A DNA stretch of 64,000 bases from Gelidibacter salicanalis (lineage in GTDB: Bacteria; Bacteroidota; Bacteroidia; Flavobacteriales; Flavobacteriaceae), in NCBI RefSeq assembly GCF_016469035.1, contig NZ_JAEHJZ010000046.1, forward strand, positions 1 through 64,000, read 5' to 3'. Shown here piece after piece: positions 1 through 9,244 of the stretch. Positions within the stretch are counted from its first letter, which is position 1. Every line of letters starts with the position of its first letter. Below the pieces are notes generated by a model, which was not told the DNA's origin, ran no database searches, and saw nothing but the letters and a program-made list of their open reading frames with translations. A program made the translations under genes and the position numbers.

Positions 1-181
1 TACCGACCAGACACTAATTAGAAATCCGTTGATATGAATTGGTGTCCCTAATGATATGGTCATGGAATAAAGGTTGCCAAATAAAATCGATCAAATTCGT
101 GGTGGCATAGGTTTTCACAGATGATTTATATCCGCGGATTATGGATGCCAAATTTTTGGATTGTGGGCCAAATTTATTTGG

Positions 182-250
<69 letters not shown>

Positions 251-425
251 CGCACCCGCACCCGTCCCCGTTTCCATCCCCACACCCATCGGTTTATCAA
301 TAATGATAATTCCGTGTACATGATTTGGCATAATCACATGATTACCAATTTTACAAATGGAAAATGTTCAGGGATTGACAACCAATTTTGATCTGCGATT
401 TTCCCAATTTCTGATAATTGCATTT

Positions 426-453
426 GTAGAGACGCAATATTTTGCGTCTCTAC
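426..453. repeat. REP-like palindrome, copy 2 (inside RAYT)
   Basis: This is an identical 28-bp copy of the palindrome at 223-250 (12-bp arms, TATT spacer, GTAG foot). It is again in the frame that yields VETQNIASL and interrupts the transposase N-terminal region. It is directly followed by AATATTTTGTGACC, which repeats the centre of the element. Confidence 0.9.
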
Positions 454-620
454 AATATTTTGTGACCCTACCACATCCCCAAAATAATGGATTCTATTTT
501 TTGTACAAATGGTTATAAAATAAGCGCCATTACTTCCATAATCCCAACTCTTCAATCGGGTAGATTCTATTCTATATTGATTTCTAAATTTTTCAGACAT
601 TTGTTACGGTATTTTGCTTT

Positions 621-670
621 GGTGGAGATGCAAAATATTGCTTTGGTGGAGACGCAAAATATTGCGTCTC
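621..670. repeat. REP-like palindrome, degenerate tandem pair, abutting the pyc stop
   Basis: An incomplete copy (GGTGGAGATGCAAAATATTG, 621-640) is followed by an intact core at 649-670 (GAGACGCAA, centre AATA, then TTGCGTCTC reading across). The foot here is GGAG, the other tetranucleotide known for REPs. The right arm shares a base with the pyc stop codon (670-672), so the hairpin would form at the very 3' end of the pyc message. Confidence 0.8.
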
Positions 671-3600
671 TATTCCACCGTCAGCACCAAATCATCTTGC
701 ATCACCATGGTTCCTTCCTTAAGTAGAACAGACTTTACTTTTCCGGCTTTAAATGCGGTTACGGTAGTTTCCATTTTCATAGCCTCAATGATAAATAAAG
801 GGTCATTTTCTTGTACTTTCTGTCCGCGTTTCACTAATACCTTATACAACGAACCTTGTAAAGGTGCACCAATATGACTGGTATTGGAGGGGTCGATTTT
901 CTCGTGGGTCTCCTTTTTTATATTGAGCGATTTGTCTAACACTTCCACAAATCTGTTTTCGCCATTTACGCTAAAGAATACAATTCTGACGCCATCTTCA
1001 TTAGGGATGCCTACAGACAATAGTCTGACGATAATTGTTTTTCCTGGTTCTAGTTCAATCAGGGTTTCTTCACGCGGCTTCATGCCATAGAAAAAGTTTT
1101 TGGTAGGTACCAAACTCAAGTTTCCGTAAAGTTTATAATTTTCGTGGGCTTGTTCAAACACCTTAGGATATAGTGTATAGGACAAGAAATCTTCAATCTC
1201 GATAGCACGTGTAAATCCTTTTTGGAATTTCTTCTTGAAGGCTTCAAATTCTACGTCAAAATCAATCGGTTCTAAATGTGCGTTGGGCCTGTCAGTATAG
1301 GCTTTGTGGTTTCTTAAAATGATCTTTTGTAATTTTTTAGGAAATCCGCCGACGGGTTGGCCTAAATCACCTTTAAAGAAATTGATCACCGATTCTGGAA
1401 ACGAAATTTCCTCACCGCGTTGCATCACGTCTTCTGGGGTCAGATTGTTGGTCACCATAAATATAGCCATATCTCCCACTACTTTAGAACTTGGGGTTAC
1501 TTTAATCAAGTTCCCAAACATAGTGTTTACTTTGGTATACATCTTTTTAACCTCATCAAATCGATCGCCCAAACCAAGAGCAATGGCTTGCGGACGTAAA
1601 TTGGAATATTGTCCACCAGGAATTTCGTGTTGAAAAACTTCAGCAGTTCCTGCTTTAAGGCCAGATTCAAAAGGATAATATAATTCTCGGGTATCTTCCC
1701 AATAATTCGAAAATTGGTTCAACGTATTGATATCAAAATCGTGTGCTCTTGGCTGCCCTTTCATCATTTCTACCACAGCATTGAAATTTGGTTGAGAGGT
1801 CAGGCCAGACAATCCACCCAATGCTACGTCCACAACATCCACACCAGCCTCGATGGCTTTTAAATAGGTTGCCGTTTGTAAGGATGAGGTATCATGGGTG
1901 TGTAAATGAATAGGGAGATTGACCGTGTCTTTTAAAGCACCTACCAATTCCGTTGCCGCATATGGTTTTAATAATCCAGCCATATCTTTAATGGCGATCA
2001 TATGCGCCCCAGCATTTTCAAGGTCTTTGGCTAATTGGGTATAGTACTTTAAATTGTATTTGGTCTCCTTAACATCTAAGATATTTCCGGTGTAACTGAT
2101 GGCGGCTTGCGCAATACCTCCCGTTCTATCTCGCACATAATTGATGCTTGGCTCCATAGCTTTTACCCAGTTAAGCGAGTCAAAAATTCTAAAGATATCC
2201 ACGCCGTTTTCCCACGATTTTTCAACAAATTTTTCAATCAAATTGTCAGGATAGGCTTTATAACCTACGCCATTACTGCCTCGCAGAAGCATTTGGAATA
2301 AAATATTTGGGACAGCCTTTCGCAATTCGCGCAAACGGGTCCATGGGCTTTCGTGCAAAAAGCGTAAGCAGACATCAAAGGTAGCACCTCCCCACACTTC
2401 CATACTAAAGGTGTTGGGATGATTTTTTGCATAACTCTCCGCCACCCTCATCATATCAAAGGTTCGCATACGGGTGGCGAGCAGCGATTGATGGGCATCG
2501 CGCATGGTGGTATCCGTATAATGGATTTTAGTGTCATCTTTTAACCATTGGCAGAATTTTTCAGGACCCATTTCCGTCAACATGTCTTTGGTTCCTTTTG
2601 GATGTGCTGCTGTTAAATTAAACTTTGGCACTTTCGGGTTCCTAAAAACCTTGTTGTCCTCTTTATTTTTGACATCAGAATTGCCATTCACAATCACTTC
2701 TGCCAAAAACTGCGTCACTTTGGTCGTTCTGTCTTGTGGTAATTTTATCTTGAATAGAGAAGGGGTGTTTTGAATGAAATTAACCGTCACTTTTCCTTCC
2801 TTGAAGGTATCATGAAGAATCACATTCTGTAAAAAGTGAATGTTGGTATTGACACCTCTAACTCTAAATTCCTTTAAGGCCCTCACCATTTTACGTATGG
2901 CACCATCCAAAGTCCGCCCTTGGGCAGAAACTTTAACCAGCATGGAATCAAAAAACGGACTCACACTGTAACCTTGGTAGATGCTTCCGGCATCCAAACG
3001 AATACCCATACCTGAGGCACTTCGGTAAGTGGTTATCGTACCGTAGTCTGGGGTGAAATTATTACTAGGATCTTCTGTGGTCAATCGGCATTGCAATGCA
3101 AAACCATTTGTTTTTAATGATTCCTGTTCATAAATCTTAATTTGTTGATCGGATAATTTATAGCCCCCAGCCACAAAAATCTGTGTTTTTACCAGATCGA
3201 TCCCCGTTACCATTTCCGTTACGGTATGTTCCACCTGAATCCGAGGATTTACTTCAATAAAAAAGACATTGTCTTCCTTATCCACCAAAAATTCGACAGT
3301 TCCAATATTATTATAATTGACTTCCGTGGTAATATCAATCGCGTATTTATAAAGGTCTTGTTTAACCTTTTCTGAAACGTTATGTGAAGGGGCAATCTCC
3401 ACCACTTTTTGATGGCGACGTTGTACAGAGCAGTCGCGTTCAAACAAATGGCGAATGTTACCGTGATTATCGGCTACTATTTGTACTTCAATATGTTTTG
3501 GATCTTCCACATATTTCTCAAGGAACATGGTGTCATCACCAAAAGAATTAAGCGCTTCGTTTCTGGCAGAATCAAAATTCTGTTCCAAATCTTCATCTTT

Positions 3601-4122
3601 TCTGATGATGCGCATCCCACGTCCGCCGCCGCCAGATGCCGCTTTCAACATTAATGGGTAGCCAATGGTTTTAGCTTCTGATAAGGCAATTTTTAAAGAC
3701 GTTAACTGCTTTTTGCTACTTTCAATAATGGGTACATTACATTTTACGGCAATTTTCTTGGCCGTAATCTTATCGCCCAAAGCATCCATAACCTCTGGAT
3801 TTGGACCGATGAAGATAATGCCGTTTGCAGCACATTTTCGGACAAATTCTGAGTTTTCAGCCAAAAAACCATAACCAGGATGGATGGCATCCACATTTTT
3901 GGACTTCGCCAAAGCGATAATTTCGTCCATATCCAAATACGGCTTTAATGGCTGATTGTCTTCACCAATTTGATAGGATTCATCTGCTTTATTACGGTGT
4001 TGGGAATACCGATCTTCATACGTGTAAAGCGCAACAGTAGCTATATTCAGCTCTGTACAGGCGCGCATAACACGAATGGCAATTTCTCCTCGATTGGCAA
4101 TAAGTACCTTTTTAATTTTCAT
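670..4122 (-). CDS. pyc: Pyruvate carboxylase
   Basis: Cytoplasmic biotin enzyme that carboxylates pyruvate to oxaloacetate with ATP and bicarbonate, refilling the TCA cycle. The 1150 residues carry the whole single-chain form: biotin carboxylase from KVLIANRGEIAIRV at residue 5, with the ATP-grasp glycine loop GGGGRGM at 164-170; a carboxyltransferase domain opening with DTTMRDAHQS at 537-546; and a C-terminal biotinyl domain with EAMKMET, in which K1116 is the expected biotinylated lysine. The length matches the usual 1140-1180. The start ATG at 4120-4122 fits the family N-terminus exactly. The gene appears to be a monocistronic unit, and its stop overlaps a REP-like hairpin that may serve as a 3' end signal. 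Confidence 0.97.
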   Translation of the reverse strand: MKIKKVLIANRGEIAIRVMRACTELNIATVALYTYEDRYSQHRNKADESYQIGEDNQPLKPYLDMDEIIALAKSKNVDAIHPGYGFLAENSEFVRKCAANGIIFIGPNPEVMDALGDKITAKKIAVKCNVPIIESSKKQLTSLKIALSEAKTIGYPLMLKAASGGGGRGMRIIRKDEDLEQNFDSARNEALNSFGDDTMFLEKYVEDPKHIEVQIVADNHGNIRHLFERDCSVQRRHQKVVEIAPSHNVSEKVKQDLYKYAIDITTEVNYNNIGTVEFLVDKEDNVFFIEVNPRIQVEHTVTEMVTGIDLVKTQIFVAGGYKLSDQQIKIYEQESLKTNGFALQCRLTTEDPSNNFTPDYGTITTYRSASGMGIRLDAGSIYQGYSVSPFFDSMLVKVSAQGRTLDGAIRKMVRALKEFRVRGVNTNIHFLQNVILHDTFKEGKVTVNFIQNTPSLFKIKLPQDRTTKVTQFLAEVIVNGNSDVKNKEDNKVFRNPKVPKFNLTAAHPKGTKDMLTEMGPEKFCQWLKDDTKIHYTDTTMRDAHQSLLATRMRTFDMMRVAESYAKNHPNTFSMEVWGGATFDVCLRFLHESPWTRLRELRKAVPNILFQMLLRGSNGVGYKAYPDNLIEKFVEKSWENGVDIFRIFDSLNWVKAMEPSINYVRDRTGGIAQAAISYTGNILDVKETKYNLKYYTQLAKDLENAGAHMIAIKDMAGLLKPYAATELVGALKDTVNLPIHLHTHDTSSLQTATYLKAIEAGVDVVDVALGGLSGLTSQPNFNAVVEMMKGQPRAHDFDINTLNQFSNYWEDTRELYYPFESGLKAGTAEVFQHEIPGGQYSNLRPQAIALGLGDRFDEVKKMYTKVNTMFGNLIKVTPSSKVVGDMAIFMVTNNLTPEDVMQRGEEISFPESVINFFKGDLGQPVGGFPKKLQKIILRNHKAYTDRPNAHLEPIDFDVEFEAFKKKFQKGFTRAIEIEDFLSYTLYPKVFEQAHENYKLYGNLSLVPTKNFFYGMKPREETLIELEPGKTIIVRLLSVGIPNEDGVRIVFFSVNGENRFVEVLDKSLNIKKETHEKIDPSNTSHIGAPLQGSLYKVLVKRGQKVQENDPLFIIEAMKMETTVTAFKAGKVKSVLLKEGTMVMQDDLVLTVE

Positions 4123-4426
4123 GATGTGTTTATGTTATGTTGTTGTGGATGGCTTAGAATATGGAATCTTTGAGCGAAGCGGTCAGATGTTTTTTCCAAA
4201 AACAAGGGCTTTTGAAATGGTAATTCTGTTTTGGAAATGAGCTTTTTGTTCACAGATTTTCTAGGATTTGCTCGAAGATAATTTTTAAATTATTCAAAAA
4301 CAAAAATGTTGACTCAAAATATAAAGGAGATTTATGCCGTGGCGTGCTTTAGTGTGCAGAATTTTTTGTGAGCCATCCGCGCTATTTGGGATGAAAATTA
4401 ACTGTTACTAATTGACGACCTTGCAT
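4123..4426. other. Intergenic gap between htpG and pyc
   Basis: About 300 bases without a credible gene. It should contain the pyc promoter (minus strand), but no clean TAnnTTTG box was found; the nearest is TATATTTTG near 4315 read on the minus strand, which has one extra base in the spacer. No riboswitch-like structure was recognised. Confidence 0.6.
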
Positions 4427-4459
4427 AAAAAAACCACCCCGTTTGCACGAAGTGGTTTT
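4427..4459 (-). terminator. Intrinsic terminator of htpG
   Basis: On the minus strand the stem AAAACCAC (4452-4459) pairs with GTGGTTTT (4430-4437), and a run of T residues follows. It lies 65 bp past the htpG stop codon and ends transcription before pyc. Confidence 0.85.
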
Positions 4460-4484
4460 GTCTTAATACTTAATTCTAAAAGCG

Positions 4485-4512
4485 ACTTGTGCTGAGCGCA
4501 GTCGAAGCAAGT
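4485..4512. repeat. Short hairpin repeat with GCTGAGCGCAGTCGAAG core
   Basis: ACTTGTGCT (4485-4493) pairs with AGCAAGT (4506-4512) with one bulged base. The core, read on the minus strand as CTTCGACTGCGCTCAGC, is a motif I recall as widely dispersed in Bacteroidetes intergenic DNA. It sits between the htpG stop and the terminator. Only one copy was seen in this window. Confidence 0.6.
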
Positions 4513-4523
4513 GTTCTTAATTC

Positions 4524-6437
4524 TTATTTAATCATTTCATAAGAACGTTTGATGAATTCGCTCAACTCTTTTCCTTTTAGCAAGCCTTGAGATAAACGTG
4601 CTAAATCTAAACTTTGAGAGATTAAACGCTCTTGTTTTTTCTTGGTTTTGGTACTTAAAATCTCACCTACCAATTCAGAATTGGTATTGACCACCAAGTT
4701 GTACATTTCTGGCATATTGCCCATTCCGAACATACCGCCACCGCCAGTTGCCTGCATCTCTTTCATACGACGCATAAACTCTGGTTGGGTGATGATGAAA
4801 GGCGACGCATCACTATCCATAGCTTCTAATTGTACCATGAACTTCTCAGATGGAATAGCTTCTTTTAAAATAGCATCCAACTCTTTTTGTTGCTCATCCG
4901 TTAATTTTGAAATCTTAGTATCATCTTTCTTGATCAGATTGTCAATATGATCAGCATCTACACGTGCAAAGGTAATGTTCTCTTTAGAAGATTCCATTTT
5001 TTGCATTAAGTGACTCACAATTGGAGAATCTAATAGTAACACTTCATAACCTTTCGCCTTTGCAGCTTCCGTATAGCTGTGTTGTGCATCTTCATTGGAT
5101 GCATATAAGATGACCAATTTACCGTCTTTATCGGTTTGGGTGTCCTTTATCTTATCAAATAACTCTTGATAGGTATAGTACTTACCGTCTACCGTTGGGT
5201 ATAGTGCGAATGCATCTGCTTTGTCATAGAATTTATCTTCTGAAAGCATGCCGTATTCAATAACTATCTTAATGTCGTTCCATTTTTTCTCGAAATCGGC
5301 ACGGTTTTCATTGAACAACGATTTTAATTTGTCAGCCACTTTACGAGTGATGTAAGACGAAATTTTCTTCACATTGCCATCAGCTTGCAAGTAACTACGC
5401 GACACGTTTAATGGGATGTCTGGAGAATCAATCACCCCACGTAACATCGTTAAGAATTCAGGAACAATACCTTCAACATTATCCGTTACGAAGACTTGGT
5501 TTTGGTACAGCTGAATTTTATCCTTCTGCATGTTTAAATCGCCCGTCATTTTTGGGAAATATAAGATACCAGTTAAGTTGAACGGGTAGTCCACATTCAA
5601 ATGGATATGAAATAACGGCTCCTCAAACTGCATTGGATACAGCTCTCTGTAAAAAGCATTGTAATCCTTATCTTCTAACTCGGTTGGTTGTTTTGTCCAA
5701 GCCGGGTTTGGGTTGTTGATAATGTGGTCAACCGTAATTTTCTTTTGAGGCTCAGTAGTTTCCTTACCGTCCTTGTCTTTTACAGTTTCAGGTTTGTGAT
5801 CTGGATCATTCACTTCCTTAGTTCCAAATTTGATTGGAACAGGCATGAACTTATTGTACTTGGTCAATAGCTCACGGATTTTAGATTCTTCTAAAAACTC
5901 AGTAGAATCTTCAGCAATGTGAAGGATGATTTCTGTACCACGTTCTGATTTTTCAGCAGGCTCTAAAGTGAATTCTGGAGAACCATCGCATGTCCAACGT
6001 GCAGCTTCTGTACCTTCTTTATAAGATTTGGAAATGAGTTCCACTTTTTCTGCCACCATAAAAGCAGAGTAGAAACCTAACCCAAAATGTCCGATGATGC
6101 CTGAATCTTTTCCGGCATCTTTATATTTATCCAAAAACTCTTCAGCACCTGAAAAAGCAATTTGGTTGATGTATTTTTCAATTTCTTCAGCAGTCATCCC
6201 AATACCTTGGTCAATGATGTGTAGTTTTTTGCCTTCCTTATCGATTTTTACTTCAATTTGTGGATTGCCATACTCTACTGCTGCTTCCCCAATACTAGTA
6301 AGGTGCTTTAGTTTTAAAGTTGCATCTGTGGCGTTACTAATCAACTCACGTAAAAATATTTCGTGATCGCTGTATAAGAACTTCTTAATTAAGGGAAAGA
6401 TATTCTCTACCGAAACATTAATATTTCCTTTTGTCAT
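4524..6437 (-). CDS. htpG: Molecular chaperone HtpG (Hsp90)
   Basis: ATP-dependent cytosolic Hsp90 chaperone. The GHKL ATP-binding site is visible as ELISNATDA, DQGIGMT and GHFGLGFYSAFMV in the first 150 residues, followed by the middle domain and a C-terminal dimerisation domain. The chosen start is the internal ATG (6435-6437), giving MTKGNINVSVENIF and 637 residues. An ATG eight codons upstream (6461) is in frame but adds a non-conserved MGTFNKLN. An acidic stretch around residues 215-235 (KPETVKDKDGKETTE) is a loop often seen in bacteroidete versions. A terminator lies downstream. A palindrome, CCCGATA-GT-TATCGGG, lies just upstream of the start and may be a scattered repeat rather than an operator. 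Confidence 0.97.
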   Translation of the reverse strand: MTKGNINVSVENIFPLIKKFLYSDHEIFLRELISNATDATLKLKHLTSIGEAAVEYGNPQIEVKIDKEGKKLHIIDQGIGMTAEEIEKYINQIAFSGAEEFLDKYKDAGKDSGIIGHFGLGFYSAFMVAEKVELISKSYKEGTEAARWTCDGSPEFTLEPAEKSERGTEIILHIAEDSTEFLEESKIRELLTKYNKFMPVPIKFGTKEVNDPDHKPETVKDKDGKETTEPQKKITVDHIINNPNPAWTKQPTELEDKDYNAFYRELYPMQFEEPLFHIHLNVDYPFNLTGILYFPKMTGDLNMQKDKIQLYQNQVFVTDNVEGIVPEFLTMLRGVIDSPDIPLNVSRSYLQADGNVKKISSYITRKVADKLKSLFNENRADFEKKWNDIKIVIEYGMLSEDKFYDKADAFALYPTVDGKYYTYQELFDKIKDTQTDKDGKLVILYASNEDAQHSYTEAAKAKGYEVLLLDSPIVSHLMQKMESSKENITFARVDADHIDNLIKKDDTKISKLTDEQQKELDAILKEAIPSEKFMVQLEAMDSDASPFIITQPEFMRRMKEMQATGGGGMFGMGNMPEMYNLVVNTNSELVGEILSTKTKKKQERLISQSLDLARLSQGLLKGKELSEFIKRSYEMIK

Positions 6438-6465
6438 ATTTAATTTATTAAATGTTCCCACGAAT

Positions 6466-6481
6466 CCCGATAGTTATCGGG
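6466..6481. repeat. CCCGATA palindrome upstream of htpG
   Basis: CCCGATA, GT, TATCGGG is a perfect 7-bp inverted repeat 29 bp upstream of the htpG start. The same palindrome is found inside the dispersed repeat at 24132-24147, and in shortened form at 15107-15120. It therefore belongs to a repeat family rather than being htpG-specific. Confidence 0.7.
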
Positions 6482-6565
6482 AGGGAAACTGTTTGCACTA
6501 TAAGTTTATTTCCGTAAGTAGTAGTCAACAAAAATGCCAATTCAACATTTGTGACAAGATGACAT

Positions 6566-6597
6566 AGAAAAAAGCCATTCTGAATGAGAATGGCTTT
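6566..6597 (-). terminator. Intrinsic terminator of the S9 peptidase gene
   Basis: The 11-bp stem AAAGCCATTCT (6571-6581) / AGAATGGCTTT (6587-6597) has a 5-nt loop. On the minus strand it is followed by a run of six or more T residues. It lies 21 bp beyond the stop of the S9 peptidase gene. Confidence 0.9.
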
Positions 6598-6618
6598 AGA
6601 TGATAACTATTACTGTAG

Positions 6619-9069
6619 TTAATTTTTAATCGTCTCCGTTGTTTCAATAGGAGCTTCCTTCTTTTTATTCTTCACATAAGTTTCCAGCCATTGGTCCTGT
6701 TCCCAAAGCATATGCATTACAGACTCTTTGGCACTGTACCCATGACTTTCTTTAGGCAACATGACTAATCTAACAGGAGCTCCCAATCCTTTTAAGGCAT
6801 TAAAATAACGCTCACTTTGCATTGGGTAAGTCCCTGAATTGTTATCCGCTTCTCCATGGATTAATAATAACGGTGTTTTCATTTTGTCAGCATTCATAAA
6901 TGGCGACATGGTGTTGTACACTTCTGGTGCTTCCCAATAGTTACGTTCTTCACTCTGGAAGCCGAACGGTGTTAAGGTTCTGTTATAAGCGCCACTTCTG
7001 GCAATACCAGCGGCAAATAAATTGGAATGCGACAATAAATTGGCTGTCATAAAGGCGCCGTAAGAATGGCCTCCAACTGCAACACGGTCGCGATCAATAT
7101 AGCCCATAGCATCCACTGCGTCGATAGCCGCTTTAGCGTTTCCTACTAATTGGGCAACAAATGTGTCATTAGGCTGGTCATCTCCTTCACCAACAATAGG
7201 GAATGCGGCATCATCCAAAACTACATAGCCTCTGGTTACCCAATATAAAGGAGAACCGTATGATGGATAGGTGAATTCATTTGAATTGGACGTGTTTTGG
7301 CCAGCGCTATTTTTGTCTTTAAATTCACGAGGGTAGGCCCACATGATCATTGGATACTTTTCACCTTCCTTATAATCAGTTGGTAAATACAGTGTTCCTG
7401 TAAGTGGTAAGCCGTCATCACGTTTATAAGTAATCACTTCTTTATGCACATCTTGAATACTTTTGAATGGATTTTCAAATTGGGTTAAAGGTTGTATGGC
7501 GATGCGCTTTTTGATGTTTCTAATATAATAATTCGGGTATTCGTTTTTAGATTCAATTTGAACCACAAACTCGCCAGCTTTCGCATCTAATGCAAAGACG
7601 ATGTTCTCAACTTTATCTGTGTAAGCTGATTGATACAAACGCTCTGTCTTTTGCGATTTCAGATTCATTTCATCTATAAAAGGAAATTGACCTTTATCAC
7701 TAAAGCCATCACCAATTAAGTAAGCTTTGCCATCATTAAGATCTAATACGGATTCGTCGTAAGCATTTAAAGTGGTTACGAAATTTCCTGGATCACTATA
7801 CACATCTTGGTAATTTCTATCTGAAAGCACTTTTGGTGCTTTACTGGCATTAGAAGGGTCAAATAAATAGGTTCTTGTGTTTCTACTATTCCACCATCTG
7901 TCATAAGCAATGGCAGTGGTTTCATTCCCCCAACGGATGCCGGAAAAACGATCTTTAGTTTTTAAAAGGGATTGCTTTTTAGCCGTGAATGGCGCCTTTT
8001 GTTGGAAGACTTCATCTCTGTAAGCTACTTCATTTGCAGGATCTCCACCGTCTAAGGCCTCTGTCCATACTAAGGTTGCAGGATGGTCATTACGCCATGT
8101 TAAGTCGCGCATGCCTGTACGTTCCGCCATAAAGCCTTGGGGTAAATCTTCAATAAGCGGAACTTCCAATACTTTTTTAACCAAGGTGCCGGCAGCGTCA
8201 TAAATGGTGGTGGTGGAAGGGAAGCGGCTATACGGTACCAAATAGGAAAAAGGTTTGTTAATTGTGGTGACCAATATATAATTGCCATCTGGTGAAAAAT
8301 TCAAGCTTTGGTAAATGTCTGTAGATTTCCAATTATAAGACGAACCATCTAAGTTTACTTTTTTAATGTCAGATAACGCTAACTGCTCAAAATTGTATTC
8401 GTCATTTGGATTTTTAAGTAAATCTTGATAGGTTCTGTTTTGAGCTTTTACTCCAGCTTCACTTACGGAGATTGTTGGACCTTCCGGAACAGAAGCTTTA
8501 GGATCAATCAATTCTTTTTTTGAGGTTGGCAATGTTTGGACCAAAAGTGAGTTGCTGTCTTTAAACCAGGTATAGGGCCTGCCCATATTGGCATTAAGAT
8601 TGTCAGTGGTCAATTTTTTTGCATCTGAACTATTGATGTCCACAATCCACAACTCAACACCTTTAAGGGTCGTATTTGTAAAAGCGGCATAATTTTGGTT
8701 TGGCGACCAAGAAACATAGGCGAAACGTCCGTTTTCTGGCAATCCCTTGATGTCCTGTGGATCACCCTCTCTACCTTTTCTCATTTTGATATCGGTATAA
8801 AAGGTAGTTCTGCTCCCAATATTTGTTATCGGATTAATTCTTAATCCGCCCAAACGCATTTCAGTTTCAGAAAGTTCATCAATGCTTTTATAATTGCTTC
8901 TGTAAAGAAAAAGAATGTTTTCACCATTGTTATCCATACTGATACGCGGTGCCAAAGGAGCTTCTGCAAGATTTAGGATACTTTGATCGGGTTTTTGGTA
9001 GGACAAATTGACTTGTCCCACACTTATCACGGACCAGGTCAATAGGAAACTCACTAATAATGCTTTCAT
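6619..9069 (-). CDS. Secreted S9-family serine peptidase (prolyl oligopeptidase-like, glutamyl endopeptidase type)
   Basis: An 816-residue exported peptidase. The N-terminus MKALLVSFLLTWSVISVGQ is a Sec signal peptide. Residues up to about 560 form a beta-propeller-like region, and the rest is an alpha/beta-hydrolase domain. The catalytic triad is readable: nucleophile S669 in GGHSYGAF, D742 in HGEADNNSG and H776 in PKESHGYS. The order and spacing match the S9 subfamily that includes plant chloroplast glutamyl endopeptidase and its bacteroidete homologues; the substrate is not certain from sequence. It is probably periplasmic and involved in peptide breakdown. The lysine- and glutamate-rich tail after residue 800 is unlikely to be part of the fold. 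The gene is monocistronic with its own terminator. Confidence 0.9.
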   Translation of the reverse strand: MKALLVSFLLTWSVISVGQVNLSYQKPDQSILNLAEAPLAPRISMDNNGENILFLYRSNYKSIDELSETEMRLGGLRINPITNIGSRTTFYTDIKMRKGREGDPQDIKGLPENGRFAYVSWSPNQNYAAFTNTTLKGVELWIVDINSSDAKKLTTDNLNANMGRPYTWFKDSNSLLVQTLPTSKKELIDPKASVPEGPTISVSEAGVKAQNRTYQDLLKNPNDEYNFEQLALSDIKKVNLDGSSYNWKSTDIYQSLNFSPDGNYILVTTINKPFSYLVPYSRFPSTTTIYDAAGTLVKKVLEVPLIEDLPQGFMAERTGMRDLTWRNDHPATLVWTEALDGGDPANEVAYRDEVFQQKAPFTAKKQSLLKTKDRFSGIRWGNETTAIAYDRWWNSRNTRTYLFDPSNASKAPKVLSDRNYQDVYSDPGNFVTTLNAYDESVLDLNDGKAYLIGDGFSDKGQFPFIDEMNLKSQKTERLYQSAYTDKVENIVFALDAKAGEFVVQIESKNEYPNYYIRNIKKRIAIQPLTQFENPFKSIQDVHKEVITYKRDDGLPLTGTLYLPTDYKEGEKYPMIMWAYPREFKDKNSAGQNTSNSNEFTYPSYGSPLYWVTRGYVVLDDAAFPIVGEGDDQPNDTFVAQLVGNAKAAIDAVDAMGYIDRDRVAVGGHSYGAFMTANLLSHSNLFAAGIARSGAYNRTLTPFGFQSEERNYWEAPEVYNTMSPFMNADKMKTPLLLIHGEADNNSGTYPMQSERYFNALKGLGAPVRLVMLPKESHGYSAKESVMHMLWEQDQWLETYVKNKKKEAPIETTETIKN

Positions 9070-9244
9070 TGTAGATAGTTTAAGTTAAAGCTCTAAAAAT
9101 ACTCAAAACCATACGAGATAGTCATACAGTAAATGTTAAAAAGCGTCGCTTTTAGCTGCATTCTGCATTTAAAACAGGTAATTTTATGAAAACTATGAAT
9201 AATGTTTAAATTGCAAGACTTTTTAATTCTAAATAAATTGACTT

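Noticed and set aside
670-877. Small plus-strand frame over the pyc 3' end
   Set aside because: It is antisense to the biotinyl domain of pyc, with no recognisable motif.
6437-6461. Longer N-terminus of HtpG
   Set aside because: The eight extra residues do not fit the family, and MTKGNINV is the usual start.
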